Notes: generated by a model from the letters alone, not told the origin. A stretch of 64,000 bases of DNA from Streptomyces zhaozhouensis (GCF_900230195.1 NZ_OCNE01000022.1:42107-106106); one strand, 5' to 3'; shown: positions 9,205 through 17,962, numbered from the stretch's first letter. Translations and numbers: made by a program.

Positions 9205-11445
9205 CTACGACGCGCCCTCGCCGCTCCCACTCGTCTCCTCCGCCTCCTCCTCCGCCGGCTCGGGCGGTCGGACCGCCACGGCGCGCGCCGCGTCCGCCCC
9301 CTCGGCGAGCAGCACCTCGAAACCGGCCTCGTCCAGAACGGGCACTTTCAGCTGCATCGCCTTGTCGAACTTCGATCCCGGACTCTCCCCGACGACCAGA
9401 AAATCCGTCTTCTTGGAGACAGATCCGGTCACCTTCGCTCCCAGACCGCGCAGCGCGTCCTGCGCGCCGTCCCGGGTGTGGCGCTCCAGCGTGCCGGTGA
9501 CGACCGTCGTGATCCCGGCCAACGGGCGGGGCGCCTCCTCCCGTTCGCCCGACTCGGCCAGCCGCACCCCGGCCGCCCGCCAGCGCTCGACGATCTCCCG
9601 GTGCCAGTCGACGGCGAACCAGTCCTTCAACGAGGCGGCGATCGTCGGCCCCACGCCCTCCGTGGCGGCCAGCTCCTCCTCCGTCGCCTCGGCGATCCGG
9701 TCCAGCGAGCGGAACTCCCTGGCCAGCGCCTCGGCCGCCACGGGCCCCACGTGCCGGATGGACAGCCCCGCGATGATCCGCGCGAGCGGGCGCTCCTTGG
9801 CCGCCTGGATGGACTCCAGCATGGCCAGCGCGTTCTTCTTCGGCTCGCCCTGCTGGTTGGCGAAGAAGGTGACCACCTTGGGCTCGCCGGTCTCCGGGTC
9901 GGTCTTGGGCAGGCCCGTGTCCTGGTCCAGCACGTGCGACCGGATCGGCAGCAGCTCCTCGACCGTCAGCTCGAAGAGCCGCGCCTCGTCCCGCAGCGGG
10001 GGCTCGGCCGGCTCCAGCGGCTGGGTGAGCGCCGTCGCCGCGACATACCCGAAGTGGTCGATGTCCAGGCAGCGGCGGCCCGCCAGATAGAAGATCCGCT
10101 CCCGCAACTGCGCCGGGCAGGAGCGGGCGTTGGGGCAGCGCAGGTCGATGTCCCCCTCCTTCATGGGCATCAGCGCCGTGCCGCACTCGGGGCAGGCGCT
10201 CGGCATCACGAACTCCCGCTCGCCGCCGTCCCGCAGGTCGGCGACCGGCCCCAGGATCTCCGGGATCACGTCGCCGGCCTTGCGGAGCGCCACCGTGTCC
10301 CCGATCAGCACGCCCTTCGCCTTGACCACCTGCTGGTTGTGCAGGGTGGCGAACTCGACCTCGGAGCCGGCGACCGTGACCGGCTCGACCACCGCGTACG
10401 GCGTGACCCGGCCGGTGCGGCCGACGCCGACGCGGATGTCGACCAGCCGGGTGTTGACCTCCTCCGGCGGGTACTTCCAGGCGATCGCCCAGCGCGGGGC
10501 GCGCGAGGTGTGGCCCAGCCGGCCCTGGAGCGGGATCTCGTCGAGCTTGACGACGACGCCGTCGATCTCGTGCTCCACCGCGTGCCGGTGCTCGCCGTAG
10601 TACGCGATGAACTCCCGCACCCCCTCCAGCGAGGTGACCACCTTGCTGGCGCGGGCCGTCGGCAGACCCCACTCGGCCAGCAGCTCGTACGCCTCCGACA
10701 GCCGCGCGATGTCGAAGCCCTGTCGGGCGCCGATGCCGTGCACCACCATCTGGAGCGGGCGGCTCGCCGTGACCTTCGGGTCCTTCTGGCGGAGCGAGCC
10801 GGCCGCCGCGTTGCGCGGGTTGGCGAAGGGCTTCTCCCCGGCCGCGACCAGCCGCTCGTTCAGCTCCTCGAAGCGCTCCATGGGGAAGAAGACCTCCCCC
10901 CTGATCTCCACCAGCTCGGGGACGCGGTCCCCCAGCAGGCGGTTCGGCACCTCGCGGATGGTGCGGACGTTCGGTGTGATGTCCTCCCCCGTGCGCCCGT
11001 CGCCCCGGGTGGCCGCGCGGGTCAGCCTGCCCTGCTCGTACGTCAGGTTGACCGCGAGGCCGTCGACCTTCAGCTCGCACAGGAACCGGTGCGGGATGCC
11101 GGTCAGCTCGTCCGCGACCCGCTGCTCCCAGGCGGCCAACTCCTCGTCGTCGAAGGCGTTGTCCAACGAGAGCATCCGCTCCCGGTGCTCGACCGAGGTG
11201 AACTCGGTCTCGTAGCTCCCGGCGACCTGCTGGGTCGGCGAGTCCGGGGTGCGCAGCGCCGGGTGCTCCTCCTCCAGGCCCTGGAGCTCGCGCAGCAGGG
11301 CGTCGAACGCGGCATCGCTGATCACCGGCGTCTTCACGTAGTAGCGGAAGCGGTGCTCCTCGACCTGCTCGGCGAGCAGCTTGTGGCGCTCACGCGCCTC
11401 GGAAGGCACCGACGACTCGTCTTCCAGGGGGCGTTCGCCAGCCAC
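9205..11445 (-). CDS. ligA: NAD-dependent DNA ligase
   Basis: LigA seals nicks during replication and repair, using NAD+ to adenylate itself. The 746-residue protein has all modules in order: the NMN-binding Ia domain (RYYVKTPVISDAAFDALLRE), the adenylation motif KVDG with nucleophile Lys126, and the OB fold. The four-Cys zinc finger (CPECGTAL ... CPNARSCPAQ), helix-hairpin-helix repeats and a C-terminal BRCT domain (from about PLAGITTVVTGTLERH) follow. Length is a little above the 670-700 typical for bacteria, owing to an insertion between the zinc finger and HhH regions and an acidic tail. It lies 15 nt downstream of the metE-like gene on the same strand, so the two are probably cotranscribed. 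A similar pair (Rv3015c and ligA) occurs in Mycobacterium, from memory. Confidence 0.97.
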   Translation of the reverse strand: MAGERPLEDESSVPSEARERHKLLAEQVEEHRFRYYVKTPVISDAAFDALLRELQGLEEEHPALRTPDSPTQQVAGSYETEFTSVEHRERMLSLDNAFDDEELAAWEQRVADELTGIPHRFLCELKVDGLAVNLTYEQGRLTRAATRGDGRTGEDITPNVRTIREVPNRLLGDRVPELVEIRGEVFFPMERFEELNERLVAAGEKPFANPRNAAAGSLRQKDPKVTASRPLQMVVHGIGARQGFDIARLSEAYELLAEWGLPTARASKVVTSLEGVREFIAYYGEHRHAVEHEIDGVVVKLDEIPLQGRLGHTSRAPRWAIAWKYPPEEVNTRLVDIRVGVGRTGRVTPYAVVEPVTVAGSEVEFATLHNQQVVKAKGVLIGDTVALRKAGDVIPEILGPVADLRDGGEREFVMPSACPECGTALMPMKEGDIDLRCPNARSCPAQLRERIFYLAGRRCLDIDHFGYVAATALTQPLEPAEPPLRDEARLFELTVEELLPIRSHVLDQDTGLPKTDPETGEPKVVTFFANQQGEPKKNALAMLESIQAAKERPLARIIAGLSIRHVGPVAAEALAREFRSLDRIAEATEEELAATEGVGPTIAASLKDWFAVDWHREIVERWRAAGVRLAESGEREEAPRPLAGITTVVTGTLERHTRDGAQDALRGLGAKVTGSVSKKTDFLVVGESPGSKFDKAMQLKVPVLDEAGFEVLLAEGADAARAVAVRPPEPAEEEAEETSGSGEGAS

Positions 11446-11460
11446 TGTCCTTCTCTCCCG

Positions 11461-12486
11461 TCACTCAGGGTCGTCCGCGAGGGATTTCGCCGCCCGGACG
11501 CAGTGGGCCAACGCGGCCCGCGCGTACGCCGGAGACGCACCCGCGAGCCCGCAGGAGGGGGTGACCACCACGGACTCACCGAGAAGTCCGGGCGACAGTC
11601 CCAGCCTGCGCCAAAGCGACCTGACGGGAGTGACAGTACCGGCCGGGTCTGACAATTCCCCGGGGACGACGCCCACCCCCGGCAACACCCCGGCGAAGAG
11701 CGCGACCCCGCCCTCCACGGCCTCGCCGACCGCCTCGTCATCACGCTCGGTGAGCAGCCCCAGGTCGCAGGAGACGGCACGGAACCCGGCCCGACGCAGC
11801 AGCGCGAACGGCACCCCCGGGGCGCAACAGTGCGCCACCGCCGGCGCCTCGCCGGCGACCGCGACCAGCTCCCGCAGCGTCTCCTCCACCACCGCGCGGT
11901 CCACGGCCCCGTGCGTGCGGTAGCCGCTCGCGGTGCGCACCCGGCCCGCCAGCACGGCGGGCAGCGAGGGCTCGTCGAACTGCGCGACCACCGTCGCCCC
12001 CGGCACCCGCCGCCGCACCTCGGCCAGATGACCGCGCAGCCCCTCGGCAAGCGACTGCGCCAGGTCGCGGCAGGCGCCCGGGTCGCCGAGCATGGCCTCG
12101 CCGTTGCGCCGTTCCAGGGCCGCCGCCAGCGACCAGGGGCCCATCACGGCGACCTTCAGCACACCCTCGTACCCCTGCGTGAACTCCTCGACGGCGTCCA
12201 GATCCTCCCGCAGCCAGGCCCGCGCCCGCCGGGTGTCGCGGCCCGGACGGTCCCCGATCCGCCAACCGCTCGGCTCAAGTCGGGCGTACAGCTCGGCCAG
12301 CAGCCCCGTGGAGCGGCCCACCATGTCGGCGCCGGGGCCGCGCGCCGGCAACTCCGGCAGGAACAGCGGCGACTCCAGCTCACCGGCGACCGTCCTGGCC
12401 GCCTCCCTGGCGTCCTCGCCCGGCATCGAACCGACCCCGGTGGCCGCCGCCCGGCCCCAGGGGAACGCGTGCGTCTTCTCAGTCAC
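11461..12486 (-). CDS. MetE C-terminal-like protein, short form
   Basis: A 341-residue protein resembling only the C-terminal half of cobalamin-independent methionine synthase (full MetE is about 750 residues). The zinc-site residues appear kept: a His-x-Cys pair in AVAHCCAPG and a later Cys in VVTPSCGLAGASP. The folate-binding N-terminal domain is absent. Such short forms are widespread beside ligA in actinobacteria; their substrate is uncertain, so methionine synthesis should not be assumed. The start is GTG 12486, inside a 24-bp tandem duplication that also duplicates the weak ribosome site and start region. It is followed closely by ligA on the same strand. Confidence 0.8.
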   Translation of the reverse strand: MTEKTHAFPWGRAAATGVGSMPGEDAREAARTVAGELESPLFLPELPARGPGADMVGRSTGLLAELYARLEPSGWRIGDRPGRDTRRARAWLREDLDAVEEFTQGYEGVLKVAVMGPWSLAAALERRNGEAMLGDPGACRDLAQSLAEGLRGHLAEVRRRVPGATVVAQFDEPSLPAVLAGRVRTASGYRTHGAVDRAVVEETLRELVAVAGEAPAVAHCCAPGVPFALLRRAGFRAVSCDLGLLTERDDEAVGEAVEGGVALFAGVLPGVGVVPGELSDPAGTVTPVRSLWRRLGLSPGLLGESVVVTPSCGLAGASPAYARAALAHCVRAAKSLADDPE

Positions 12487-12524
12487 TTCCGTCTCTCACG
12501 TCTCAGTCACTTCCGTCTCTCACC
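12477..12524. repeat. 24-bp tandem duplication over the metE-like start
   Basis: Two copies (12477-12500 and 12501-12524) differ at one base. The inner copy holds the real GTG start at 12486. The outer copy holds a duplicate GTG at 12510, which would give only a four-codon leader peptide ending in TGA. Confidence 0.85.
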
Positions 12525-12576
12525 TCACTCGGGTGGGTGAATTCCGTCGGGGCCGGCCGCCCGTCCCGGACCGGCC

Positions 12577-13266
12577 CTAGCCGACCGGGCGTACCTGGAG
12601 GTCGGTGATCTCGGCGTCGCGCGGCAGGTCGAGGGCGAGCAGCACCGTGCGGGCCACCGACTCCGGGGACATCCAGCGCTCCGGGTCGTAGTCGCGCCCC
12701 TCCTGCTGGTGCACCTTGCGCTGCATCGGGGTGGCGGTGCGCCCCGGGTAGACCGTGGTGACGCCCACGCCGTGCGGGCGCTCCTCGGCGCGCAGCGCGT
12801 CGGCGAGGGCCCGCAGGCCGTGCTTGCTGGCGGCGTAGACGCCCCAGCGCGGGTTCGCGTTGAGCCCGGCGCCCGAGTTGACGAAGACCACCCGCCCCTT
12901 GGCCGCCCGCAGCTGCGGCAGCAGCAGCCGGGTGAGCTCGGCCGGCGCGACCAGGTTGGCGGCGAGCACCGACTGCCACACCTTGGGCGTCAGTTCGCCG
13001 ATCTCGGCCAGCTCGACGACGCCGGCGCAGTGCACCAGCCCGTCGATCCGGTCGGGCGGCGACTGGTGGCCCAGCGCCCACGAGAGGCGCTCGGGCTCGG
13101 CGAGGTCGCCCACCAGGGTCCGCGCGCCCTCGAAACGCTCCCGGAGCTCCTTCGCGCGCCCCGCGTCGCGCGCCCAGAGCCACAGCTCGTCGCCGCGCGC
13201 CAACAACTGTTCCGTCAGCACGGCCCCGATGCCCGAGCCGGCCCCTGTGATCACGTGTGTCGCCAT
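12577..13266 (-). CDS. short-chain dehydrogenase/reductase
   Basis: A 229-residue classical SDR. It has the N-terminal cofactor motif TGAGSGIG, the central HCAG variant of NNAG, the catalytic Ser region VNSGAG, and the YAASK catalytic pair, followed by the PGRT loop. The Rossmann fold and full active site predict a working NAD(P)-dependent oxidoreductase, substrate unknown. The gene lies 90 bp upstream of the metE-like gene on the same strand and is divergent from the nitrilase-family gene, with only 44 bp between their starts. Confidence 0.9.
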   Translation of the reverse strand: MATHVITGAGSGIGAVLTEQLLARGDELWLWARDAGRAKELRERFEGARTLVGDLAEPERLSWALGHQSPPDRIDGLVHCAGVVELAEIGELTPKVWQSVLAANLVAPAELTRLLLPQLRAAKGRVVFVNSGAGLNANPRWGVYAASKHGLRALADALRAEERPHGVGVTTVYPGRTATPMQRKVHQQEGRDYDPERWMSPESVARTVLLALDLPRDAEITDLQVRPVG

Positions 13267-13310
13267 AGCACCATGGTCCCCCAGGGCCGTCGAGGGAAGG
13301 ACCCAACCCC

Positions 13311-14165
13311 ATGCGCATCGCGCTCAGCCAGCTGGCCGCCACCGTCTCCCCCGAGGAGAACCTGCGCGCGGTCGTCGACCAGACGGAACGCGCCGCCGGA
13401 CAGGGCGCCGAGCTGGTGGTCTTCCCGGAGGCGGCGATGGCCAGGTTCGGGGTGCCGCTCGGCCCGCTGGCCGAGCCGCTGGACGGCCCCTGGGCGGACG
13501 GCGTCCGCGCCGTGGCGGAACGGACCGGAACGCTGGTGGTGGCCGGGATGTTCACCCCCGACGAGGACGGCAGGGTGCGCAACACCCTGCTGATCACCGG
13601 CCGGGGTGTGGCGACCCACTACGACAAGCTGCATCTCTTCGACGCGTTCGACTTCGCCGAGTCGGCCACGGTGGCGCCGGGGGACGAGGTGGTCACCGCC
13701 TCCCTCGACGGCCTGACGCTGGGCTTCGCGACCTGCTACGACGTGCGGTTCCCCGCGCTCTTCGGGGCGTTGGCGGAACGAGGGGCGCGGGTCGTGGTGC
13801 TGCCGGCTTCCTGGGGCGCGGGGCCGGGGAAGGTGGAGCAGTGGGAGGTGCTGGTGCGGGCCAGGGCGTTGGACAGCACCTGCTGGGTGCTGGCCGCCGG
13901 GCAGGCGGACCCGGCGACGGTCGGCGCCCCGCCGGCGACGGGGGCGCCCACCGGGGTCGGCCACAGCATGGTGGTCTCCCCGCTGGGCGAGGTGACCGCA
14001 CGGCTCGGCGGCGCGCCCGGACTGCTGCTGGCCGACCTCGATTTGGCGGCGGTCGACGCGGCCAGGCGCACCGTCCCGGTCCTGGCCAACGCGCGGCGCC
14101 TGGCCGGTGGGGGCGGGGGCGGGGGCGGGGGCGGGGGCGACCACGGTGCCGACGTGGTGCGGTGA
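13311..14165 (+). CDS. carbon-nitrogen hydrolase (nitrilase superfamily)
   Basis: A 284-residue cytosolic hydrolase with the complete Glu-Lys-Cys triad of the nitrilase superfamily: Glu40 in VVFPEAAM, Lys106 in HYDKLHLFD and Cys142 in FATCYDVRFP. Members cleave C-N bonds in amides; the closest style is the omega-amidase/Nit group (YDKxHLFD and CYDxRFP), but the exact substrate cannot be read from sequence. The C-terminal tail contains about eleven consecutive glycines, coded by a G5C microsatellite. It is the only plus-strand gene in its neighbourhood and is followed by a four-copy 43-bp array. Confidence 0.9.
   Translation: MRIALSQLAATVSPEENLRAVVDQTERAAGQGAELVVFPEAAMARFGVPLGPLAEPLDGPWADGVRAVAERTGTLVVAGMFTPDEDGRVRNTLLITGRGVATHYDKLHLFDAFDFAESATVAPGDEVVTASLDGLTLGFATCYDVRFPALFGALAERGARVVVLPASWGAGPGKVEQWEVLVRARALDSTCWVLAAGQADPATVGAPPATGAPTGVGHSMVVSPLGEVTARLGGAPGLLLADLDLAAVDAARRTVPVLANARRLAGGGGGGGGGGGDHGADVVR
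14109..14138 (+). repeat. (GGGGGC)5 microsatellite coding poly-glycine
   Basis: Five perfect copies of GGGGGC lie inside the 3' end of the hydrolase gene and encode the run of glycines near its C-terminus. Because the unit is six bases, gain or loss of copies would change the protein by two residues and keep the frame. Confidence 0.95.
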
Positions 14166-14179
14166 GTCGTCGACCACAC

Positions 14180-14363
14180 GCCGGTGGACGGTCGCCCGCG
14201 CAGTTCCCCGCGCCCCTTCAACGCCGGTGGACGGTCGCCCGCGCAGTTCCCCGCGCCCCTTCAACGCCGGTGGACGGTCGCCCGCGCAGTTCCCCGCGCC
14301 CCTTCAACGCCGGTGGACGGTCGCCCGCGCAGTTCCCCGCGCCCCTTCAACGCCGGTGGACGG
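14180..14363 (+). repeat. four tandem copies of a 43-bp intergenic repeat
   Basis: Four full copies at 14180, 14223, 14266 and 14309 are followed by a 12-bp partial copy. The copies appear identical. Each contains the core AGTTCCCCGCGCCCC, a sequence that, from memory, recurs in Streptomyces intergenic regions and also appears as an inverted repeat at 20321-20382 here. The array fills most of the 301-bp gap between the hydrolase and mnmA. The open frames through it are artefacts of the repeat. Confidence 0.95.
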
Positions 14364-14380
14364 CTTGGGGGCGCGGGGAA
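14333..14380. terminator. inverted repeat at the end of the 43-bp array
   Basis: The arm TTCCCCGCGCCCC (14333-14345) in the last repeat copy is perfectly complementary to 14368-14380. It lies between convergent genes (hydrolase plus, mnmA minus) and could terminate both. Each of the other three copies carries the same left arm and could compete for the single right arm. Confidence 0.65.
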
Positions 14381-14466
14381 CCACGCGAAAGCCGAGTGGC
14401 AGGCCAAACACGACCACCACACCGAAGCACCACGGCGCGCAGACGCCCACCCACCCGGCGGAGCGG

Positions 14467-15627
14467 TCAGCGAGCCGCCCTCGTGTGGGCGATCGTGCCG
14501 GAGCCGACGACGCGGGTGTCGTCGTAGAGGACCACCGCCTGGCCGGGCGCGACCCCGCGCACCGGGGCGTCGAACGCGACGCGCAGCTCGCCGTCCACCA
14601 CCTCCGCGGTCACCGGCGTCTCCGCGCCGTGCGCGCGCAGTTGCGCCGTGTAGCGGCCGCTGCCCTCGGGCGCGGTGCCGCCGCACCAGCGCGGGCGGAT
14701 CGCGGTCAGCGCGGCGATGTCCAGCGCCTCGGCGGGGCCGACGGTGACCGTGTTGTCCACCGGGGAGATGTCCAGCACGTACCGGGGCTTGCCGTCGGCC
14801 GCCGGGTGGCCGATGCGCAGCCCGCGCCGCTGGCCGACGGTGAAGCCGTGGGCGCCCTGGTGGGTGCCGACCTTGGTGCCGTCCTCGTCGAGGATGTCCC
14901 CCTCGGCCGAGCCGAGGTGGCGCGCCAGGAAGCCCTGGGTGTCGCCGTCGGCGATGAAGCAGATGTCGTGGCTGTCGGGCTTGCGCGCCACGGCGAGGCC
15001 CCGGCGCTCGGCCTCGGCCCTGATCTCGTCCTTGGTGGCACCGGTGTCGCCCAACGGGAAGAGGGCGTGCGCCAGTTGACGGTCGTCGAGGACGCCGAGC
15101 ACATAGCTCTGGTCCTTGGCCTGGTCGCTGGAGCGGTGCAGCTCGCGCCGCCCGTCCTGGGTCAGTCGGACGGTGGCGTAGTGGCCAGTGCAGACCGCGT
15201 CGAAGCCGAGGGCCAGCGCGCGGTCCAGCAGCGCGGCGAACTTGATCTTCTCGTTGCAGCGCAGACAGGGGTTGGGGGTGCGGCCGGCCCGGTACTCGTC
15301 GATGAAGTCGTCGACGACCTCGGCGCGGAAGCGCTCGGCCAAGTCCCAGACGTAGAACGGGATGCCGATCACGTCGGCGGCGCGGCGGGCGTCGCGGGAG
15401 TCCTCGACGGTGCAGCAGCCGCGCGCGCCGGTGCGGAAGGACTGGGGGTTGGCGGAGAGCGCGAGATGGACGCCGGTCACCTCGTGTCCGGCCTCGACCG
15501 CCCTGGCGGCGGCGACCGCCGAGTCGACGCCGCCTGACATGGCGGCGAGCACGCGCAGTCGGGGACCCGTGCGGGGGCCGGTGGGGGCACCGGGGAAGGC
15601 GTCGGGGGCACCGGAAGTCTCAGTCAT
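14467..15627 (-). CDS. mnmA: tRNA-specific 2-thiouridylase
   Basis: MnmA thiolates U34 of Lys, Glu and Gln tRNAs with sulfur passed from a cysteine desulfurase. The 386-residue protein has the ATP pyrophosphatase loop AMSGGVDSAVAA, the catalytic-Cys segment TPNPCLRCNEKIKF and the second Cys in SHDICFIADGD. It also has the conserved FTVGQRRGLRIG and the C-terminal beta-barrel. The frame is open far upstream, but I place the start at ATG 15627 because conserved MnmA sequence begins soon after it and the upstream reading is Arg-rich shadow of the desulfurase gene. Its sulfur donor is probably encoded by the next gene upstream, 104 bp away. Confidence 0.95.
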   Translation of the reverse strand: MTETSGAPDAFPGAPTGPRTGPRLRVLAAMSGGVDSAVAAARAVEAGHEVTGVHLALSANPQSFRTGARGCCTVEDSRDARRAADVIGIPFYVWDLAERFRAEVVDDFIDEYRAGRTPNPCLRCNEKIKFAALLDRALALGFDAVCTGHYATVRLTQDGRRELHRSSDQAKDQSYVLGVLDDRQLAHALFPLGDTGATKDEIRAEAERRGLAVARKPDSHDICFIADGDTQGFLARHLGSAEGDILDEDGTKVGTHQGAHGFTVGQRRGLRIGHPAADGKPRYVLDISPVDNTVTVGPAEALDIAALTAIRPRWCGGTAPEGSGRYTAQLRAHGAETPVTAEVVDGELRVAFDAPVRGVAPGQAVVLYDDTRVVGSGTIAHTRAAR

Positions 15628-15693
15628 AGCCCGTCCAGGGTACGACCCCGCACCGACAGCGCGCGTTCGGCCGAGGGGGCGCGAGGGCCGGCG

Positions 15694-15747
15694 GGCCGCG
15701 CCGTTCAGCTCAGACCGGCGGACCGCGCCGTTCAGCTCAGGCCGGCG
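15694..15747. repeat. 27-bp tandem duplication over the desulfurase stop
   Basis: Two 27-bp copies (15694-15720 and 15721-15747, with a few differences) include the last codons and the TGA of the cysteine desulfurase gene, so a duplicate of the gene end lies just past the real stop. Confidence 0.8.
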
Positions 15748-16901
15748 GCCCTGGCCCTGGCGACGGCCGGGCCGATGGCCTCGGCGACGGCCGCGACGTC
15801 GGCGGCCGTGGAGGAGTGGCCGAGGCTGAACCGCAGGGTGCCCCTGGCCAGCTCCGGGTCGGCGCCGGCGGCCAGCAGCACGTGGCTGGGCTGGGCGACG
15901 CCGGCCGTGCAGGCCGAGCCGGTGGAGCACGCGATGCCCTGCGCGTCGAGCAGCAGCAGCAACGCGTCGCCCTCGCAGCCGGGGAAGGCGAAGTGCGCGT
16001 TGGCCGGGAGCCGCCCGGCCGGGTCGGGGTCGCCGTTGAACACCGCGTCGGGCACGGCCCCACGCACCCGGGCCACCAGCTCGTCGCGGAGCGCGCCGAC
16101 CCGGCGGGCGAACGCGGGACGCCGCTCCACGGTGAGCCGCGCCGCGGTGGCGAACGCGGCGACGGCCGGGACGTCCAGGGTGCCGGAGCGCACCTCGCGC
16201 TCCTGACCGCCGCCGTGCAGCACGGGCACCGGGGTGGCGTCCCGGGTGAGCAGCAGCGCGCCCACGCCGAGCGGGCCGCCGATCTTGTGCCCGGAGACGG
16301 TCAGGGCGGTCAGCCCCGAGGCGGCGAAGTCGACCGGCAACTGGCCGACGGCCTGTACCGCGTCGGCGTGCAGCGGGATGTCGAACTCGGCGGCGACTGC
16401 GCTCAGTTCGGCGATCGGCTGGATCGTGCCGATCTCGTTGTTGGCCCACATCACGGTGGCCAGCGCCACCTCGTCGGGGGCGCGCTCGATGGCGGCCCTG
16501 AGGTCCTCGGGGCGCACCCGGCCCAGCGCGTCGACGGGCAGCCACTCGACGACCGCCCCCTGGTGGTCGGCGAGCCACTGGACCACGTCCAGCACGGCGT
16601 GGTGTTCGACGGGGCTGGCCAGCAGCCGGCGGCGGCGGGGGTCGGCGGCGGTGCGGGACCAGTAGAGGCCCTTCACGGCGAGGTTGTCCGCCTCGGTGCC
16701 GCCGGAGGTGAGGACCACCTCGCTGGGGCGGGCGCCGAGCGCGGCGGCCAGCTCCTCCCGGCCCTCCTCCACCGCGCGCCGGGCCCGGCGGCCGGCGGCG
16801 TGGAGCGCGGAGGCGTTGCCCGTGAGGCCGAGGTGGGCGGTCATCACCTCCTGTGCTTCGGGGAGCATCGGGGTGGTGGCGGCGTGGTCGAGGTAGGGCA
16901 T
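15732..16901 (-). CDS. cysteine desulfurase (IscS/NifS class)
   Basis: A pyridoxal-phosphate enzyme of 389 residues that removes sulfur from cysteine and holds it as a persulfide. It shows the class start YLDHAATTP, the PLP-Lys motif SGHKIGGP (Lys206), the His of EHHAVLD and the persulfide Cys331 in CSTGSACTAG. The short SGSAC loop of group I (IscS-like) enzymes is present. Placement directly before mnmA suggests it supplies sulfur for tRNA thiolation, and possibly Fe-S assembly as well. It diverges from an exported amidase gene across a 113-bp promoter region. Confidence 0.94.
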   Translation of the reverse strand: MPYLDHAATTPMLPEAQEVMTAHLGLTGNASALHAAGRRARRAVEEGREELAAALGARPSEVVLTSGGTEADNLAVKGLYWSRTAADPRRRRLLASPVEHHAVLDVVQWLADHQGAVVEWLPVDALGRVRPEDLRAAIERAPDEVALATVMWANNEIGTIQPIAELSAVAAEFDIPLHADAVQAVGQLPVDFAASGLTALTVSGHKIGGPLGVGALLLTRDATPVPVLHGGGQEREVRSGTLDVPAVAAFATAARLTVERRPAFARRVGALRDELVARVRGAVPDAVFNGDPDPAGRLPANAHFAFPGCEGDALLLLLDAQGIACSTGSACTAGVAQPSHVLLAAGADPELARGTLRFSLGHSSTAADVAAVAEAIGPAVARARAAGLS

Positions 16902-17014
16902 GGTGGGGCCGATTCTATGAGCCGGCCGGGGGCCGCTTCCACGAGCCGGCGCGGGGCCGGCCCGGCGGCGGAACCCCGCGGGGGCATCGGCCGTTCTTCG
17001 AGACGGAGGCGCGC

Positions 17015-17725
17015 ATGAGTGAGGACGGCGAGGGCCGGCAGGGCACGGGCCGGCGCTCCGACCTGCCGCGCAGGGCGCTGCTGGTCGGCGGGACGGCCGG
17101 GGTGGTCGGGCTCGGCTTCGTCAACCGGGATCGGCTGAACGCCTGGTGGTGGCGGTACTCCGGCTCGCATGTGCGGCGGGAGGAGGGTGAGGTGGATCAC
17201 CCGGGCGCGGAGTGGGTGCCGGCGCACCGCGCGAACTACCGGAGGGCCAACCGCCCCAGGGACTTCACGATAGACCGGGTGGTGATCCACATGCCGGAGG
17301 CCACCTACGACGTGACGCTGCGGGTCTTCCAGGACCCCTCGCACGGCGCGGCCACGCACTACGTGGTCCGCTCGGCGGACGGCCATGTCGCACAACTGGC
17401 CAGGGAGTTGGACGTGGCGTACCACGCGGGCCACCGGGGCTTCAACGAGCGCAGCGTCGGCATCGAGCACGAGGGGTGGGCGGACCGCCCCGAGTATCTG
17501 ACGGACGAGATGTACGCGGCCTCGGCGCGGCTGGTCGCCGGGATCTGCGCCCGGCACGGGATCCCGGTGGACCGCGAGCACATCGTCGGCCACAACGAGG
17601 TGCCGGAGGTGGTGCGCACCTGCCCCGGGCCGCACTGGGACTGGGACCGCTATCTGACGATGGTCGCCGAGGCCGCGGCGGAGGAGGCGGCCGAGACGCC
17701 CACGGAGGCGCCCACCGACACATAG
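17015..17725 (+). CDS. exported N-acetylmuramoyl-L-alanine amidase
   Basis: A 236-residue protein with an N-terminal twin-arginine-like signal (LPRRALLVGGTAGVVGLGF) and an Amidase_2/PGRP fold. Likely zinc ligands are the His of DRVVIHMPEATY, the His of the IVGHNEVP stretch and the Cys of RTCPGPHWDWDRY. The conserved Tyr/His of AYHAGHRGFNE and EHEGWAD also fit. It would cleave the lactyl-peptide bond of peptidoglycan outside the membrane. I chose ATG 17015 (GGAGGCGCGC upstream); the open frame further upstream lacks a signal. An acidic Glu/Ala/Thr-rich tail follows the domain. It converges with a small minus-strand gene. Confidence 0.88.
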   Translation: MSEDGEGRQGTGRRSDLPRRALLVGGTAGVVGLGFVNRDRLNAWWWRYSGSHVRREEGEVDHPGAEWVPAHRANYRRANRPRDFTIDRVVIHMPEATYDVTLRVFQDPSHGAATHYVVRSADGHVAQLARELDVAYHAGHRGFNERSVGIEHEGWADRPEYLTDEMYAASARLVAGICARHGIPVDREHIVGHNEVPEVVRTCPGPHWDWDRYLTMVAEAAAEEAAETPTEAPTDT

Positions 17726-17738
17726 CTCAGGGCGCGGG

Positions 17739-17915
17739 TCAGCTGAGCGTGCCAAGGCGGGTCAGCTCCTGGGCGCAGCGGCGGGCGTCGGCCTCGCGCT
17801 CGAAGAGCGCGGCCCGCAGCTCCTGGCTGTCCGGGTCGGGTACATGGGCCAGATGGCCCTCGTCGGAGACCACGTACCAGCCGCGGGCCTCACTGTGGCG
17901 TGCTTCGTAGCGCAT
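17739..17915 (-). CDS. 58-residue hypothetical protein
   Basis: A short complete ORF (ATG 17915) with balanced composition: an Arg/His-rich start (MRYEARHSEARGWYVV), a likely beta-hairpin with DPDSQELR, and a C-terminal amphipathic helix containing a single Cys. The codon pattern fits a real gene rather than a shadow. No family is recognised. It is convergent with the amidase gene, 13 bp away. Confidence 0.65.
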   Translation of the reverse strand: MRYEARHSEARGWYVVSDEGHLAHVPDPDSQELRAALFEREADARRCAQELTRLGTLS

Positions 17916-17962
17916 GGTGACCAACGTAGTACCCACCGCTGACAATCGGCCGGGCCCGGTCG

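Noticed and set aside
14163..14466. CRISPR array suspected from the regular 43-bp repeats
   Set aside because: Copies are contiguous with no unique spacers and there are no cas genes, so it is a simple tandem array.
14184..14747. Pro/Arg-rich open frames through the 43-bp array
   Set aside because: They exist only because the repeat lacks stop codons; the peptide is the repeat translated and runs into the mnmA antisense strand.
15628..16578. in-frame N-terminal extension of mnmA to 703 residues
   Set aside because: The upstream part is antisense-like Arg/Gly shadow of the cysteine desulfurase reading frame; conserved MnmA sequence begins just after ATG 15627.
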